Source: Xenopus tropicalis (Eukaryota > Chordata > Amphibia > Anura > Pipidae). From it: a stretch of 64,000 nt of DNA. The stretch lies in contig NC_030678.2 in assembly GCF_000004195.4 (NCBI RefSeq), positions 88,944,904 through 89,008,903 on the forward strand. Reading direction: 5' to 3'. Shown in pieces: positions 50,240 to 62,995 of the stretch. A program made the translations under genes and the position numbers. The notes below the pieces were generated by a model that was not told the origin of the DNA, made no database searches, and worked only from the letters and a program-made list of their open reading frames with translations. Every line of letters begins with the position of its first letter. The stretch's first letter is position 1.

Positions 50240-50840
50240 TCTGACCTACACAACATCCACCATGACTCCCATCAACTGACTCCAGCCACTTGCTTCCCGC
50301 TCAATAGCTGCAACTAACAACTCCCTCTTCCTAAACGGGGGGGGGTTGGGAGTTTTGTGAATATTACTAAATATTCTTTCCCATTGCCCAAGGTTATGGA
50401 AAATATTAAATTCAGTTTTCCAGTGCCTGATGAATCGGGATTGGGACTTGCATTTTTCTTTAAGAAGTGATACAATTCCAGTAATAGTCTGGAGGTCAAA
50501 CTCATTATTCTCCCTTTTTTTTAAAAATTGTAGGCTAATTTCCCTTCCTTGAAATGTACCCCAGTGGTGAAATGCCCTTGGGTCAAAACTATGCATGAAA
50601 TCTGGGTTAAGTTTGGAATGGTTGTAATTTGGGTGTAGCATCAGTAAAATTTAGTAGCACTTGATGCTTTCTTAATTGTCTGGCAGAAACACAAAGTGTT
50701 GGGTGGCGACAACCTTTAGTAAACAGGAAGAAAAACCCTTTTGTTTTTGTCAATAAAGTCAATAAATCATATCTAAGCCTAGGGAGTTTGTCAGCCCATA
50801 TGAATCTGTTAATGAGTGATCTTGGCTTTCTAGATTTTTG
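50240..50840 (-). pseudogene. Degenerate LINE fragment (L1/Tx1-like), low confidence
   Basis: On the minus strand, translated pieces in shifting frames resemble the region after the reverse-transcriptase core of L1/Tx1-type LINEs: a piece with FIWADKLPRLRYDLL near 50,790, then an open 131-residue stretch (50,641-50,246) with FDPRAFHHWGTFQGREISL, similar in layout to the late pol region. Identification rests on pattern memory and could be wrong. The 49,943-50,239 stretch may be its 3' untranslated part. Confidence 0.4.
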
Positions 50841-52672
50841 TATATATACATTTTAACAATATATTACAAACTTAAAAATCCACTTTCATTGCTGTACATA
50901 AACACCATATCATAAGTTATAAAAGTCACTGTTCAGAATTTGTGTAGTATAACACTTTCAACTTGAGTTACACTTGTTTTACTAACGCAACTCATTCCTC
51001 AAAATAATTGTCCAAAGGGATCATTTACGAGCAGGAAGGCAGTGTGAGCAGTGCAAAAAATGGGCACAATTTTTTGCACATTGAATGTTGCCTCTCTACA
51101 TGCAGGTCTCTGCAATGTGGAGCACTGAGACTTGTGGCTGTGCTAACAAATACAGCATTGACTGCATCACTGTATTCATGGCAGGGGGGGCACATATCCA
51201 TCCTTCTGCTCGTTTCCTACCCAGCCTTTAACTTGTCCTATGGCAGGTGATAAGGAAAGGCTTGTCCTGCCCTTGGTGACAGTGTGCTTCAAATTAAAAA
51301 TTCAGTGCAAAGTGCAGACATTACCTGGGCTTAAGTGCTCTGTGCACCAAGGAGATCATGCTCTTGTGTCTCTTAGTCCTCTTGCACTTGACAATTAAAA
51401 AAAATAAAACAAAAATAAATAAAAAGGAAGACCAATTACAAATTGTCTCAGAATATTACTCTTTACCTCATACTCAAAAGTGGACAACCCCTTTTAATCA
51501 AATTATAATAATTTACCCCCAAAAAATATTAAGTGACCAATGGCTGCTTACTTATTTGTATAAGTTTAATAACCTTTTGGCTCCTGGCAGATTTGCAGTA
51601 TTTTACAATGCAACTCTGATAACTAATACATTTATTACTGAGGCATATAAGTAAAAAGTAAGGGGAAATATAGCAACCTCTCTAATGTCAGTAGCCCCTG
51701 CCTTTATTGATGATATAGGACTGCCGAACATGTTAGTGCTTTATAAATACTAATTATTAATGATAACAACAACAATAACCCCCCTCCAGAACCCATATTT
51801 ATCAGACTGCCACAATAGTTTTTTAATATAAATACTGCCAGTGATTATTTGTTGCTATGAAAAAGCCGTGCCTTCAAAAGATGGAAAAAAATGTTGCTTG
51901 CAGTTTCTTATATCTCACAGCATTTTTAATAAAATTTGCTACAAACATTTGGTTGTCATAGAAACATAAAGCAGCAAGGTAATACAATTTGATGTGACTC
52001 TGTGCATTCCTGGTGATGCACAATTCATCCGCTTGTATTTGTCACAAGAGAAAAGCGTGCGTCTCAAGCTGTGCCTCATTCATAGAACTGGTAGAAATCT
52101 GGAGGCGGCTGCATTCATTCCCTTTCCTGGCTGCTTAGCATCATATATACAGATCCATAGTTTGAAGACTGCTTTGTATTATCTGTGCAAGTATAAGATA
52201 TGTATTTTAGAATAATCAGCTGGAGTTTAATTTGAGCTGTTGGAAATAAGGCTGTATTAGGCTTAGAGCAAGCACAATAAATCAGCATTAAATCTCTGGG
52301 ATATCAAAAATGGAGGGAACTGGAGAACTGGAAATCTTTACTTGTTCTTATTAATCCTGTAACCAATAATAATGGTAAAAATGTTGAACATCCTTACAAA
52401 ACTCTATACCATTGTGTTATTCATCTCTGTCTATAGGCTGGGAGAGTTAGCAAGTGTTAGCTGTGTAAAATAGTTATTTCTTCATAAGTGGCCAATGTCT
52501 CATGTGTTTGGGCTCTTCCTAACAAGAATTATATAGTATAAAGGTCAAAGTTTGCGCCCGGTCTATGGCAACTGACCAGCATGTCTTGTTTGAATAGAAA
52601 ACACTTGAGTGGTTGCTATAAGAATTTAATTACATCAATTTTACAGCATGGCGCAACTTTGAGGCTTTCAAG
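50841..52672. other. Intergenic, no gene seen
   Basis: AT-rich, with A-runs near 51,400. ORFs at 51,008, 51,358 and 51,994 are short and unrecognised. Confidence 0.6.
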
Positions 52673-53122
52673 AGGTTGTTCACCTTTGATGTAGAGAGTG
52701 ATATTCTGAGATAATTTGTATTCATTTTTAGTTATTTGCGTTTTTTTGTAATTATTTAGCTTTTTGTTCAGAAGCTCTCCTGTTCGGAATTTTAGCAGGT
52801 ATCTGATTGCTAGGGTCCAAATTACCCTAGCAACCAGGCAGTGGTTTGAATGAGATACTAGAATATGGGTAGGCGAGGGTCTGAATAAAAAGATAATGAT
52901 GATAATGATTTAGTTCCTTACAAAGCTACAGTTTATGGGCTGCTGGGGTCAGTGACCACATGGGAAAGGTTAAAAGAGTCAGAAGAAGCAGAAGGCAAAT
53001 ATATAATAACCACAAAAAAAATAAAAAAAATGAAGACCAATTGAAAAATTGCTAAAATTTAACTTGAGTGCTGCAGCGTATTTATCAGTGTGCTAAAATT
53101 TAACTTGAAGTTATTCCTTTAA
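52673..53122. mobile_element. T2-type MITE (gttgttcaccttt family)
   Basis: Starts ggttgttcacctttgatg and ends ttattcctttaa (TTAA 53,119-53,122). The interior shares gatattctgaga, gttgctagggtc and gcaaccaggcagtgg with 28,340-28,500. A short internal duplication of gctaaaatttaacttga lies at 53,051 and 53,092. Confidence 0.75.
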
Positions 53123-53656
53123 ATAAATGCATGAAAAGAAAAATGTTGATTCCCAAAAGGAGGCCTTGCCCCAAATACACTTAAAAATCACTATTTTAAG
53201 GTAAAAATTCAAATATAAGTCCAGTAGGCTAAGTGCAATTTCGAGGGCAATTGCCATGTTTTTTGCCCACAATTCTGTGGTTTTTTTTCCATGATTCCAG
53301 TATAATCAGGGTCCAAGTGGGAGATGTGCCTGACACAATTGAGACTGAACTTGCAATCAGACTGTACTGAATATTTCCTATATTTCCTTGTTTGGTTTGG
53401 CATGAGAGAAATGTTTGCCTCCTATTCAGGGGTGTTGCTGCCATTAGGCAAGTTGAGAAACTTGCCTCATGTTGCAGTGCCCCAAAGTTACCAGAGGCAG
53501 CATAAAGCCACTCCTGGCAACAATAAGAGCCTAATTACATTTTTTTTTTTTTACTTCCTATCTGCCTACAGTTTGTTTATGATAAAAGGACCAAACTGTG
53601 CATGTGCAGTTTCTCCATAGCAATCAATTGAAACTTTGGCTATCATTTTATACTGG
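53123..53656. other. Intergenic, no gene seen
   Basis: Short overlapping ORFs on both strands (53,209-53,620) are not recognisable. T-run at 53,540-53,551. Confidence 0.55.
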
Positions 53657-53994
53657 TACAGGTATAGGATCTATTATCTGGAATGCTCGGGACCTGGCAT
53701 TTTTCGTATAAGGGATTGTTCCCTAATTTGGACCTGCTACCATTAAATAAACACAATAGGATTGTTTTGCCTCCAGTAAGGATTCATTATATCTTAATTA
53801 GGATCAAGTACAAGCTACTTTATTATTATTATTTTTATTATTATAATTATTATTATTACTATAGGGAAGAAGGAAAACCATTTAAAAACTAGATAAAAAT
53901 GTATTTCCTTAAAATAGGCTCTATGAGAGATGGCCTTCAGTAATTTAGAGCTTTCTAGATAACTATTTTCTGCATAATGGATCCCATACCTGTA
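53657..53994. mobile_element. MITE (tacaggtatgggacc family), full length
   Basis: Left tacaggtataggatc and right gatcccatacctgta are inverted ends. The interior has gaatgctcgggacctggc, ttatatcttaattaggatc and a TTA-rich tract at 53,821-53,860. Widespread in Xenopus. A second, truncated copy lies at 31,829. Confidence 0.82.
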
Positions 53995-54762
53995 ATATAC
54001 AGACTATGCTACTAGTATATCAGTCCTAAGGACTAAGGAATATTTTGATAGAAATAGCAGAAGCCTCTCTAGCTAGAGAGTTAACAATGCAAGAGATGAA
54101 TGTTTTATATGCTCCTTCTCACACTAAAACTAGAATATGGAAAATCTTTATGACGTAAAACTAAGAATGGCCCTGGGTCTGCTAATTAGAAATTTTCCAT
54201 GGCTGGTAGCAATTGCTATGTACAGAAATAGCAAGGTGTTGTGTGTGTGTATCTATATATATACATAATTAGTCTCCATTCTGCTGAGTGAAAAATACAT
54301 GGGAGTCCCTTAGGATCAGGCTGCCAGGCCTAAATTCAGCTCCCCTAGATTTCATTCACTTCTTTCCTGTCAGGGAGAAGCATCCAACACAAGGTGCTTT
54401 AGAGGGATGATTCTGTCAGGACTCAGGCTGACTAGTTACATTTGACAGCGATTCCTTTTTCTGGCTTCAGTCTAAAAATAAATATCAGCTGCAGTTTTAG
54501 CTTCTTTCTGGAAAAAAAGTAATAAAAATAGGGTAAAGCACTGGGAAGTCTTGTGCTGCAATCATAACTAGGTGCTATAGGCGAGGGATATAATGTGAGA
54601 CTCAAAAATACCCAGGCTGCCACTGGGGCATATTTAGGACTCCTGTTTTACCTTTTTTAATAGTCCCTATACATTTTTCTTTAAAGAATTGCTAAACAGT
54701 ATACCCTGACAGACTTTATCTCACAGTATTTGTATTAAGAAGGCAGCATATTTTATTTGGGT
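53995..54762. other. Intergenic, no gene seen
   Basis: Short AT microsatellite near 54,240-54,265. No supported feature otherwise. Confidence 0.6.
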
Positions 54763-55079
54763 CTTCCAAGTAGGGATGTAGCGAACTGTTCGCCGGCGAA
54801 CTAATTCGCGCGAACATCGGGTGTTCGCGAACGCGGAAGTTCGCGAACTTTCGGCGTATGTTCGCCATTTGGGTTCGCCTTAGCTGGCGCAAAATTTTGA
54901 CCTCTCACCCCAAACCAGCAGATACATGGCAGCCAATCAGGCAGCTCTCCCTCCTGGGCCACCCCCCCCCCCTTGGACCACTCCCTTCCATATATAAACC
55001 GAAGCCCAGCAGCCATTTTACATTCTGCCTGTGTGTGCTTGAAGAGATAGTGTAGGGAGAGAGCTGTGTATTCATTTGA

Positions 55080-55235
55080 AGGAGAGTTTAAGTAGTTTTT
55101 CTGGCTAGTAATCTACTTTCTACTGCTCTGTATTTGTGTGGGTAGAGGACTGAGGAGCTGTGTATTTATTTTGAGGCAGAGTTTAAGTAGTTTTTCTGGC
55201 TAGTAATCTACTTTCTACTGCTCTGTATATTTTGT
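55080..55235. repeat. Short tandem duplication in the hAT 5' region
   Basis: A stretch containing ttaagtagtttttctggcta and ctactttctactgctctgta occurs twice, about 103 bp apart. The nonautonomous relative at 29,600 has it once. Confidence 0.8.
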
Positions 55236-55248
55236 CTAAATAACAATT

Positions 55249-55970
55249 TGTCTAAATAACAATAATAATTCCGTGTCCAGAAACACAACCTGAGTGACGG
55301 TTTTCCACCAGCAATAATATATTCCGTATCCACTACTGTATACGTTGCCCTTGCAGGCCTTGTTGCCCGGTGTCTGTGAAAAAGCTCACACAGCTAGGTG
55401 GCACTTGGTTGCAGACACCGGGCAACAAGGCCTGCAAGGGCAACGTATACAGTAGTGGATACGGAATATATTATTGCTGGTGGAAAACCGTCACTCAGGT
55501 TGTGTTTCTGGACACGGAATTATTATTGTAATTTAGACAGATTGTGAAAAAGCTCACACAGCTAGGTGGCACTTGGTTGCAATCTGTCTAAATTACAATA
55601 ATAATTCCGTGTCCAGAAACACAACCTGAGTGACGGTTTTCCACCAGCAATAATATATTCCATATCCACTACTGTATACGTTGCCCTTGCAGGCCTTGTT
55701 GCCCGGTGTCTGCAACCAAGTGCCACCTAGCTGTGTGAGCTTTTTCACAATCTGTCTAAATAACAATAATAATTCCGTGTCCAGAAACACAACCTGAGTG
55801 ACGGTTTTCCACCAGCAATAATATATTCCGTATCCACTACTGTATACGTTGCCCTTGCAGGCCTTGTTGCCCGGTGTCTGCAACCAAGTGCCACCTAGCT
55901 GTGTGAGCTTTTTCACAATCTGTCTAAATTACAATAATAATTCCGTGTCCAGAAACATCACCCAAGTTGT
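55249..55970. repeat. Alternating direct and inverted repeat block in hAT leader
   Basis: A unit of about 125 bp (acaataataattccgtgtcc ... gcccggtgtctg) occurs forward at 55,249, inverted at 55,413-55,531, forward at 55,596 and 55,766, plus a partial at 55,930. Copies are linked by a segment of about 35-50 bp (agctcacacagctaggtgg or its inverse). The pattern fits a tandem repeat in which a middle stretch was inverted. The minus-strand 107-aa ORF here is a by-product. Confidence 0.88.
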
Positions 55971-55994
55971 TGTTGTTTTGTAAAAATAAAAAAA

Positions 55995-58900
55995 ATGCCA
56001 GGCAAAGGCAGGCCGCTACGCAGAGGCACTAGGGGCCGTGCTGCTATGATATCCTGTGGCCCTAGGAAATTGCCCAGTTTTCCGAAGGCACTTACCCTGA
56101 ACTCCCAAAATGCTGAAGAGGTAGTTGACTGGCTTACACAGCACACCCCATCCTCTACTGTTTCTAACTTTGCCACAACATCCTCATCCTCCTCTGCTAT
56201 GGGCACCCCACGTACCACTTCCTCCGCCACCGCCGCCCCTTCTTCACCAGAGGAGTTATTTACTCATGAGTTTGTTGAACTGAGTGATGCGCAACCATTA
56301 TTGCCAGAAGAAGATGAAGGAGATGCGGACGTTACACCAGATATCATAATTCAGGCAGGCAACACAACAGAGATGGACATAAGGTGTGATGAGGTCCCCG
56401 CTGCTGCTGTCTTCTGTGAGCTGTCAGAAGAAATTGATGCATCTGAGGAGAATGATGATGAGGAGAGTGATATTTTGTGGGTGCCCACAAGAAGAGAGCA
56501 AGAGGAGGATAGTTCAGATGGAGAGACGGAGAGTCAGAGAGGCAGGAGGAGAATAAGACTTAGAAGAAGCAGGGACAGCTCCCAGGGAACAGTAGGGCAA
56601 CAACATGAATCGGCACCTGTGGTCAGCCAGCCAACGCACCCGCCAACTTCTACTGTTACTGCTAGAAAGCCCACATCAAAAGGCTCAGCAGTGTGGCATT
56701 TTTTTAATGTGTGTGCCTCTGACAAAAGCGCTGTAATTTGCAATGAGTGCAGTCAGAAACTGAGTCTTGGGAAGCCCAACACCCACTTAGGTACAACTGC
56801 TATGCGAAGGCACATGAACGCCAAACACAAAGCACTATGGGAGCAACACCTCAAAGGCAGCAGCCAAACGCTAAGCCACCCTCCTTCTGCTCCAGCATCT
56901 TACTGCTCTACCTCTGCTGTCCTTGACCCGTCTCAACCACCCTCCACTCCGCCTTCCAGTTCCTGCTCATCTGCCCCCAGCCAAGTTTCTGTGAGGGCCA
57001 TGTTTGAGCGTAAGAAACCAATGCCTCCGAGTCATCCCCTTGCCCGGCGTCTGACAGCTGGATTGTCTGCACTCTTAGCCCGCCAGCTTTTACCATACCA
57101 GCAGTGGAAGGTACCCAGCCGCAATTTTTTTTCACAGAAGGGAATACCACACCTGTACCAGCATGTGCAGAGCCAAATCACCGCATCTCTGTCATTAAGT
57201 GTTGGGGCAAAGGTCCATATGACTACTGACACATGGTCCTCCAAGCATGGTCAGGGCAGGTATGTCACCTACACTGCCCACTGGGTGAACCTGGTGATGG
57301 CTGGGAAGCAGGGAATGCGTGGTTCAACAACAGTGGAGTTGGTGTCACCGCCACGGGTTGCATGCGGGTCTGCCACCACCTCTACTCCTCCTTTGCTCTC
57401 TAACTCGTCTTCTAAGTCATCTTCTAAGTCGTCTTCTAACTTGGCTTCTTCCTCGGCTTCTTCCTCCTCTGCTGCTGTGTCCTCCTCCACACCTGTGCAC
57501 CCCCAGCTCCACATAGCATGACAACGGCGTACCTGGCACGTCGAATAGCCTGTCTTGGGCATGACGTGCCTGGAAAGTAGAAACCATACCGGATCTGTAC
57601 TCCTGTCATCTCTGCACTCACAGGCCGATCGTTGGCTGACCCCACACCAACTGAAAATTGGAAAAGTGGTGTGTGAAAACGGAAGCAATCTGTTGGCAGC
57701 ACTGAGACTGGGCAATTTAACACATGTGCCCTGCATGGCACATGTTTTAAATTTGATAGTCCAACGGTTTGTCTCGAAGTACCCAGGATTGCAGGACATT
57801 CTCAGGCAGTCCAGGAAGGTGTCTGGCCATTTCAGACGTTCCTACACAGCCATGGCACGCCTTGCTGACATTCAGCGGCGGCACAACTTGCCAGTCAGGC
57901 GTTTAATTTGCGACAGCCAGACTCGCTGGAATTCCACACTAATGATGTTTGAACGTCTGCTGCAACAACAAAGAGCCATCAATGAATACCTATTTGAACT
58001 GGGTGGTAGGACTGGATCTGCAGAGCTGGGGATTTTTTTCCCCCGTTACTGGGTGCTTATGCGCGACGCCTGCAGGCTGATGCGCCCTTTTGACGAGGTC
58101 ACAAATATGGTTAGTCGCACTGAAGGCACCATCAGCGACCTAATACCCTTTGCTTTTTTCTTGAGCGTGCCGTGCGACGAGTGACAGATGACGCTGTAGA
58201 CCAGCGTGACCAAGAGCCTGATTTCTGGGCGGAATCACCAGAACGTTCCCAGGCACCTGCTGCAACGCAGGGAGAGGTGTCAGAAGCGGAGTCAGAGGAG
58301 GAAGGTGGCTTTGTGGAAGCAGAAGACCAACAGGAGCAGGCTTCCCAGGGGGCTTGTGGTCACCTTTTGTGGAGCCCTGGTCTTGTACGTGGCTGGGGGG
58401 AGGAGACGGTGGTGGATGAGGACGTAGTCCTTGATAACGAGGAAGGGGAGATGGATACCTCTGCATCCAACCTTGTGAGAATGGGGTCTTTCATGCTGTC
58501 ATGCCTGTTGAAGGACCCCCATATCAAGAGGCTTAAGGAGAAGGACCTGTACTGGGTGGCAACGCTATTAGACCCTCGTTACAAGCATAAAGTGGCAGAA
58601 ATGTTACCAACGTACCACAAGTCCGAAAGGATGCTGCATTTCCAAACCAGCCTGCAAAACATGTTGTACAATTCTTTTAAGGGTGATGTCACTCCACATT
58701 CCAGGGGCAGAGGTGCCGTTAATCCTCCCACGAGCACACCTGCAAGGACAATGCACTTTGGCCACTCTGTAACGTCAGACATGCAAAGTTTTTTCAGTCC
58801 AAGGCAGCGCCAGGACCCTTCTGGATCCACCCTCAGAGAACGCCTCGACCGGCAGGTAGCGGACTACCTGGCATTAACTGCAGATATTGACACTCTGAGG

Positions 58901-59149
58901 AGCGATGAACCCCTGGACTACTGGGTGCGCAGGCTTGATCTGTGGCCAGAGCTGTCACAATTTGCCATAAATCTGTTGTCTTGCCCTGCCTCAAGTGTCC
59001 TCTCAGAAAGGACCTTTAGTGCAGCAGGAGGGATTGTAACTGAGAAGAGAACTCGCCTAGGTCACAAAAGTGTTGATTACCTGACCTTTATTAAAATGAA
59101 TGAGGCATGGATCTCGGAGGGTTACTGCACGCCGGAAGACTTGTTCTGA
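55995..59149 (+). pseudogene. hAT transposase with BED zinc finger (frameshifted)
   Basis: Encodes a hAT-superfamily transposase, which would bind the element's ends and catalyse excision and reinsertion. The N-terminal piece (55,995-57,521, 508 aa) has an acidic/Ser-rich region, a BED finger at about residues 231-280 (CNEC plus H-x4-H in MRRHMNAKH) and the first catalytic Asp in TTDTWSS at about residue 411. A middle piece (57,555-58,184) has CENGSN, where this family usually has Asp in place of Glu, then PCMAHVLNL and TRWNS. The C-terminal piece (58,172-59,149) has LDPRYKHK and the hAT dimerisation region (SSVLSERTFSAAGG near its end). Frame changes occur near 57,518, 57,578 and 58,170. No promoter recognised. 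Confidence 0.9.
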
Positions 59150-59309
59150 CTGCCCATGCAGCTGTCCTTCTCTGCACGCCGCTTGACACCACACACAGCT
59201 GTCCTTTAGCGTCCTCCTCCACCACCGTACAAACTAGGGTGCAAATCCTACTGGCTTAATTGTAAGCCAAACTTTTTGGACAGGTAAATCCTGAATTTTT
59301 CTCTCTTCT

Positions 59310-59870
59310 ACTCTTCTGTACTTGTCACCCTATCTGAGTTCTTTGAAAGGGTTTGGCTGGGGCATGGTTATTATACCATCTAGCTTTGATGTTTTTAATG
59401 TCTTCTGTGCTTGTTGTCACCCTATCTGAGTTCTTTGAAAGGGTTTGGCTGGGGCATGGTTATGATACCATCTAGCTTTGATGTTTTTAATGTCTTCTGT
59501 GCTTGTTGTCACCCTATCTGAGTTCTTTGGAAGGGTTTGGCTGGGGCATGGTTATGATACCATCTAGCTTTGATGTTTTTAATGTCTTCTGTGCTTGTTG
59601 TCACCCTATCTGAGTTCTTTGAAAGGGTTTGGCTGGGGCATGGTTATGATACCATCTAGCTTTGATGTTTTTAATGTCTTCTGTGCTTGTCACCCTATCT
59701 GAGTTCTTTGAAAAGGTTTGGCTGGGGCATGGTTATTATACCATCTAGCTTTGATGTTTTTAATGTCTTCTGTGCTTGTTGTCACCCTATCTTAGTTCTT
59801 TGAAAGGGTTTGCCTGGGGCATGGTTATGATACCATCTATCTAAGATATTTTTTCTGTCTTCTGTGCTTG
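59310..59870. repeat. 92-bp tandem repeat in the hAT 3' region
   Basis: Six copies with period 89-92 bp, recognisable by ctatctgagttctttgaaa at 59,331, 59,423, 59,514, 59,606, 59,695 and 59,786, followed by ggtttggctggggcatgg. Length differences come from presence or absence of one gtt. A decayed further copy reaches about 59,950. Confidence 0.92.
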
Positions 59871-60713
59871 GTACGCTATCTTCGATTTTTTTAAAGGTTC
59901 TGCCTCAGGATTGGTTATGATACCATCTATCTAACATATTTTTTCTGTCCTCTGTGCTTCAGTGGCTGCAACAAAAAAACCATAATTTTTTAGGAATGTA
60001 CACATTCCTGATTTTTCAGGGTTCTGCAACGGCGGCAAAATCGTATCTTTTATGGTCACCACAGGTGATCGAAAAGGTAGGACAAACCTGGGCCCACACT
60101 GCAGAATCAGTGTTTTTTGGTTCACGTTACTGTACATTGAATTACCTCTGCCTGACCATGCACGTGCGCACAAGCACGGTGACTGCTAAACACACCACTA
60201 CAGAAATATTCCCACCGACAAGACGAACGTCCTGGAGGTGACAAGCAACTAGTAAAAACTAATATTCGCACACTTGACAGTATCATTAAAGCTTTTTGCG
60301 TTTTTTTTCGTTGCAGTAAACGCGGCGTTTTGTCTTTGCGTGTGAACCGGTCGTAACCTTTACACGACTTGATTGGAATGTAGATGCCGGACTTTTTAAA
60401 GCAGTTTATTACATAAGTTTAGGAATGTAGTGTGTTTTCTCCCCTTAACAGCACAAAACGCAACGCTGTGTCAACAACGTATTTTTCAGAGAAATTTTTG
60501 CCCTTGATGCCCCTCCTGCATGCCACTGTCCAGGGCGTGGCACCCTTTAAACAACTTTAAAATCAGTTTTCTGGCCAGAGATTGCTTTTCTAGGTTTTAA
60601 AGTTCGCCTTCCCATTGAAGTCTATGGGGTTCGCAAAGTTCGCGAACGTTCGCACTTTTCGGCGAAAGTTCGCGAACATTTTTTTTTAGGTTCGCTACAT
60701 CCCTACTTCCAAG

Positions 60714-61454
60714 ACCGAGAAAAGCTAAGGACAAGCATGTACCACCAACCATTATGGTTCGGAAACTTATTTCGAGACTTCTGCAAAACATGCTTCTGTT
60801 GCTTTCATATCTAAAAAATGTTTTGACATTTATACATCAAAATAATATCACATTTTCAAATAAATCTTATGATGTAGGCAGTACATCTCTCACAAATGGA
60901 ATTTAAATAAGGATCCTTATCAACTCATATTACCCTTTTATAGCATCCACTGCTCATACTATGATTCCCAGAATGCCTTGTGTTAGTTTCTTTAAAAGGG
61001 TAATGTTCCACAGAGGAGTCCCAAGTAAGTCAGTAAGTATATTTTGCAGTGGTTGCAGGGGTAAGTAGGGGCTAAATAAGTTAAATAAATGTATGAAATA
61101 TAGTAGAGAACCCCTACAGCTTATTAATTTATAACAACTTTGTAATTTAAAGTCTTGAATAATCAAAACCTCAATTAAGAAAGAGATATGCATACGTGAA
61201 AGCATTTCATAGCCGAGGTCACAGCAGCTTGACTCAGGTAGGACACAGCAGCAGATGTAAGGATGTAGCATGCTGAGATTTATGAAAGGGACATTATACT
61301 TAGAAAAATGCACAGTCCACAGTCTACAGTTTGTATTATTATCTTAAATCCATAATTTCTAACTAGATTAAATAAGGATATGTACAGTATATCTGACACA
61401 AGAGCAGTGACACAACTAGCAGGGGGGCTGAGGGCACGACTGCACCAAGGTCTG
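60714..61454. other. Intergenic, no gene seen
   Basis: No supported feature. The minus-strand ORF at 60,954-61,313 is unrecognised. Confidence 0.55.
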
Positions 61455-61747
61455 CCCCACCTTTGACTACCTTAGCTACCAGGGCGTGGTTTGAATGAGA
61501 GACTGGTATATGCTGTAAATAGAAGAGGACCTGAATAGAGAAATAAGCTATAAAATGGAACAATAACAATAAAACTGCCTCACAGAGCAATAGCTTTTTG
61601 GCTGCTTTTTTGGCAGTGACCCCTATTTAAAAGCTGCAAAGAGTTACAAAAAGAAGGCAAATCATTCAAAAGCTATAGAAAATGAATAATGGAATAGACC
61701 ATTCTATAACATACTAAAAGTTAAGTTAAAAGTGAACCACCCCTTAA
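61455..61747. mobile_element. T2-type MITE, right part
   Basis: Shares gagcaatag.tttttggctg, cagtgaccc and accattctataacatactaaa with 28,590-28,745, and ends gaaccaccccttaa at a TTAA (61,744-61,747). The left part is missing or unrecognisable. Confidence 0.7.
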
Positions 61748-62995
61748 AAAATGTTTCAAAATGTAACAATAAGAAGAGAAATCAAGGTATGTGGTTTTAA
61801 GATGGGTTGTAAGAAAAGAAGAGAGGACAGACAACACAAATTATATGAATTTCAACAAAGCAATAACAAGTTAAAACCGGTGGACCAGAAGAACAGTATG
61901 TAATCACTCTTATTACACATTTTAAATGAGAACTAAAGCCTAACTAACGAAGTAGGGCAGAAATGTTGTACATTATGTTTTGGGTTTCTGTACCAGCCCA
62001 AGGCAACCACAAACCTTTAGTAGGGAAGATCTGTGTCTCCAAAGATGCCCCCAGTAGCTTCCCATCTTCTTTTCTGCTGCTTCACTGCACATGCTCTGTG
62101 CTGCTGTCAGTTACTGAGCTTAGGGACTGACTTAAAATATACTGCATAAATAGAGTATAAATGTAACAGTAAAAAGCTGATTAGTAATTCATTCAGATTC
62201 ACATTAAATGACAGATCTAAAACAAGGGCAACTGCATCAGAATTGAATAATTAGCCCTGTAGCATCAGCTTATATGACAGACAAACCTCATTTTCTGCTT
62301 GACCCCTAAGCTTAGCTTCTCAACAGCTGCCCAGACCACACTGAGCATGTGCACTGTCCCGAACAGTTCTGGGTGGGGGTGGGAACAGAATCCAAGATGG
62401 GGAGCTCTTGTGACAACCGTAACGACCTATATCATTACTACTATCGATATGCTGAAACTTTAAGCCAGTGCAGTCAGTTTATTATATAAAATATGGCATT
62501 TCTAGCCATGTTCATTTTTAGGGTTTAGTTCTTCTCTAAGGCACAATAAATGTGGGCAGTACAAACTGTAATTTATTGCCATAGCATTCAACTTAAAAAA
62601 AAGTTTTCATAAATCTCCATGCTTATACAAAATATTTGAATGAGATGAAAGGTATGTTTATCCTCAGAAGGACTTGATTTGAATTCTCTGTGACTCTTCA
62701 TCTGCTGAAACAGCAGTTTGGTGTGTGAGGCATTCTTCATGCGAGCAGTATTGATTTGCTGGAGTGTAGCTGATATTTTACAAAGCACTAGAGATCCATC
62801 AAGAAGCTAAAGATATGATTCTGCACTGTGTATTTTTACAGCACATTCAGATCCTAGGCGAACTAAACTTTGTAAAATGTACCTGCTTTACAGTTTTATG
62901 AGTATATCACTTTCCCTCAAACAAAATAAGTTCTGGTTCCTGCTGACTGAGCTAAAAAAAAAGGATTTATACAGGGCATATAGAGTGGCACACGG
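61748..62995. other. Intergenic, no gene seen
   Basis: Ordinary AT-rich sequence. ORF 62,588-62,788 (-) is unrecognised. Confidence 0.55.

Larger units (their letters stand above)
54771..60705 (+). mobile_element. Full-length hAT DNA transposon (5,935 bp)
   Basis: Terminal inverted repeats tagggatgtagcgaac / gttcgctacatcccta are bounded by an exact 8-bp target duplication, cttccaag (54,763-54,770 and 60,706-60,713), the hAT signature. Inside are a subterminal region matching the 905-bp element at 29,321, an inverted-repeat block (55,249-55,970), a BED-finger hAT transposase (55,995-59,149, broken), a 92-bp tandem repeat (59,310-59,870) and a subterminal right region. The intact duplication suggests a fairly recent insertion; frame breaks suggest this copy can no longer make its own transposase. 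Confidence 0.93.

Noticed and set aside
55593..55916. Minus-strand ORF with two copies of a ~50-aa repeat
   Set aside because: It results from the repeated 125-bp unit in the hAT leader and has no recognisable domain.
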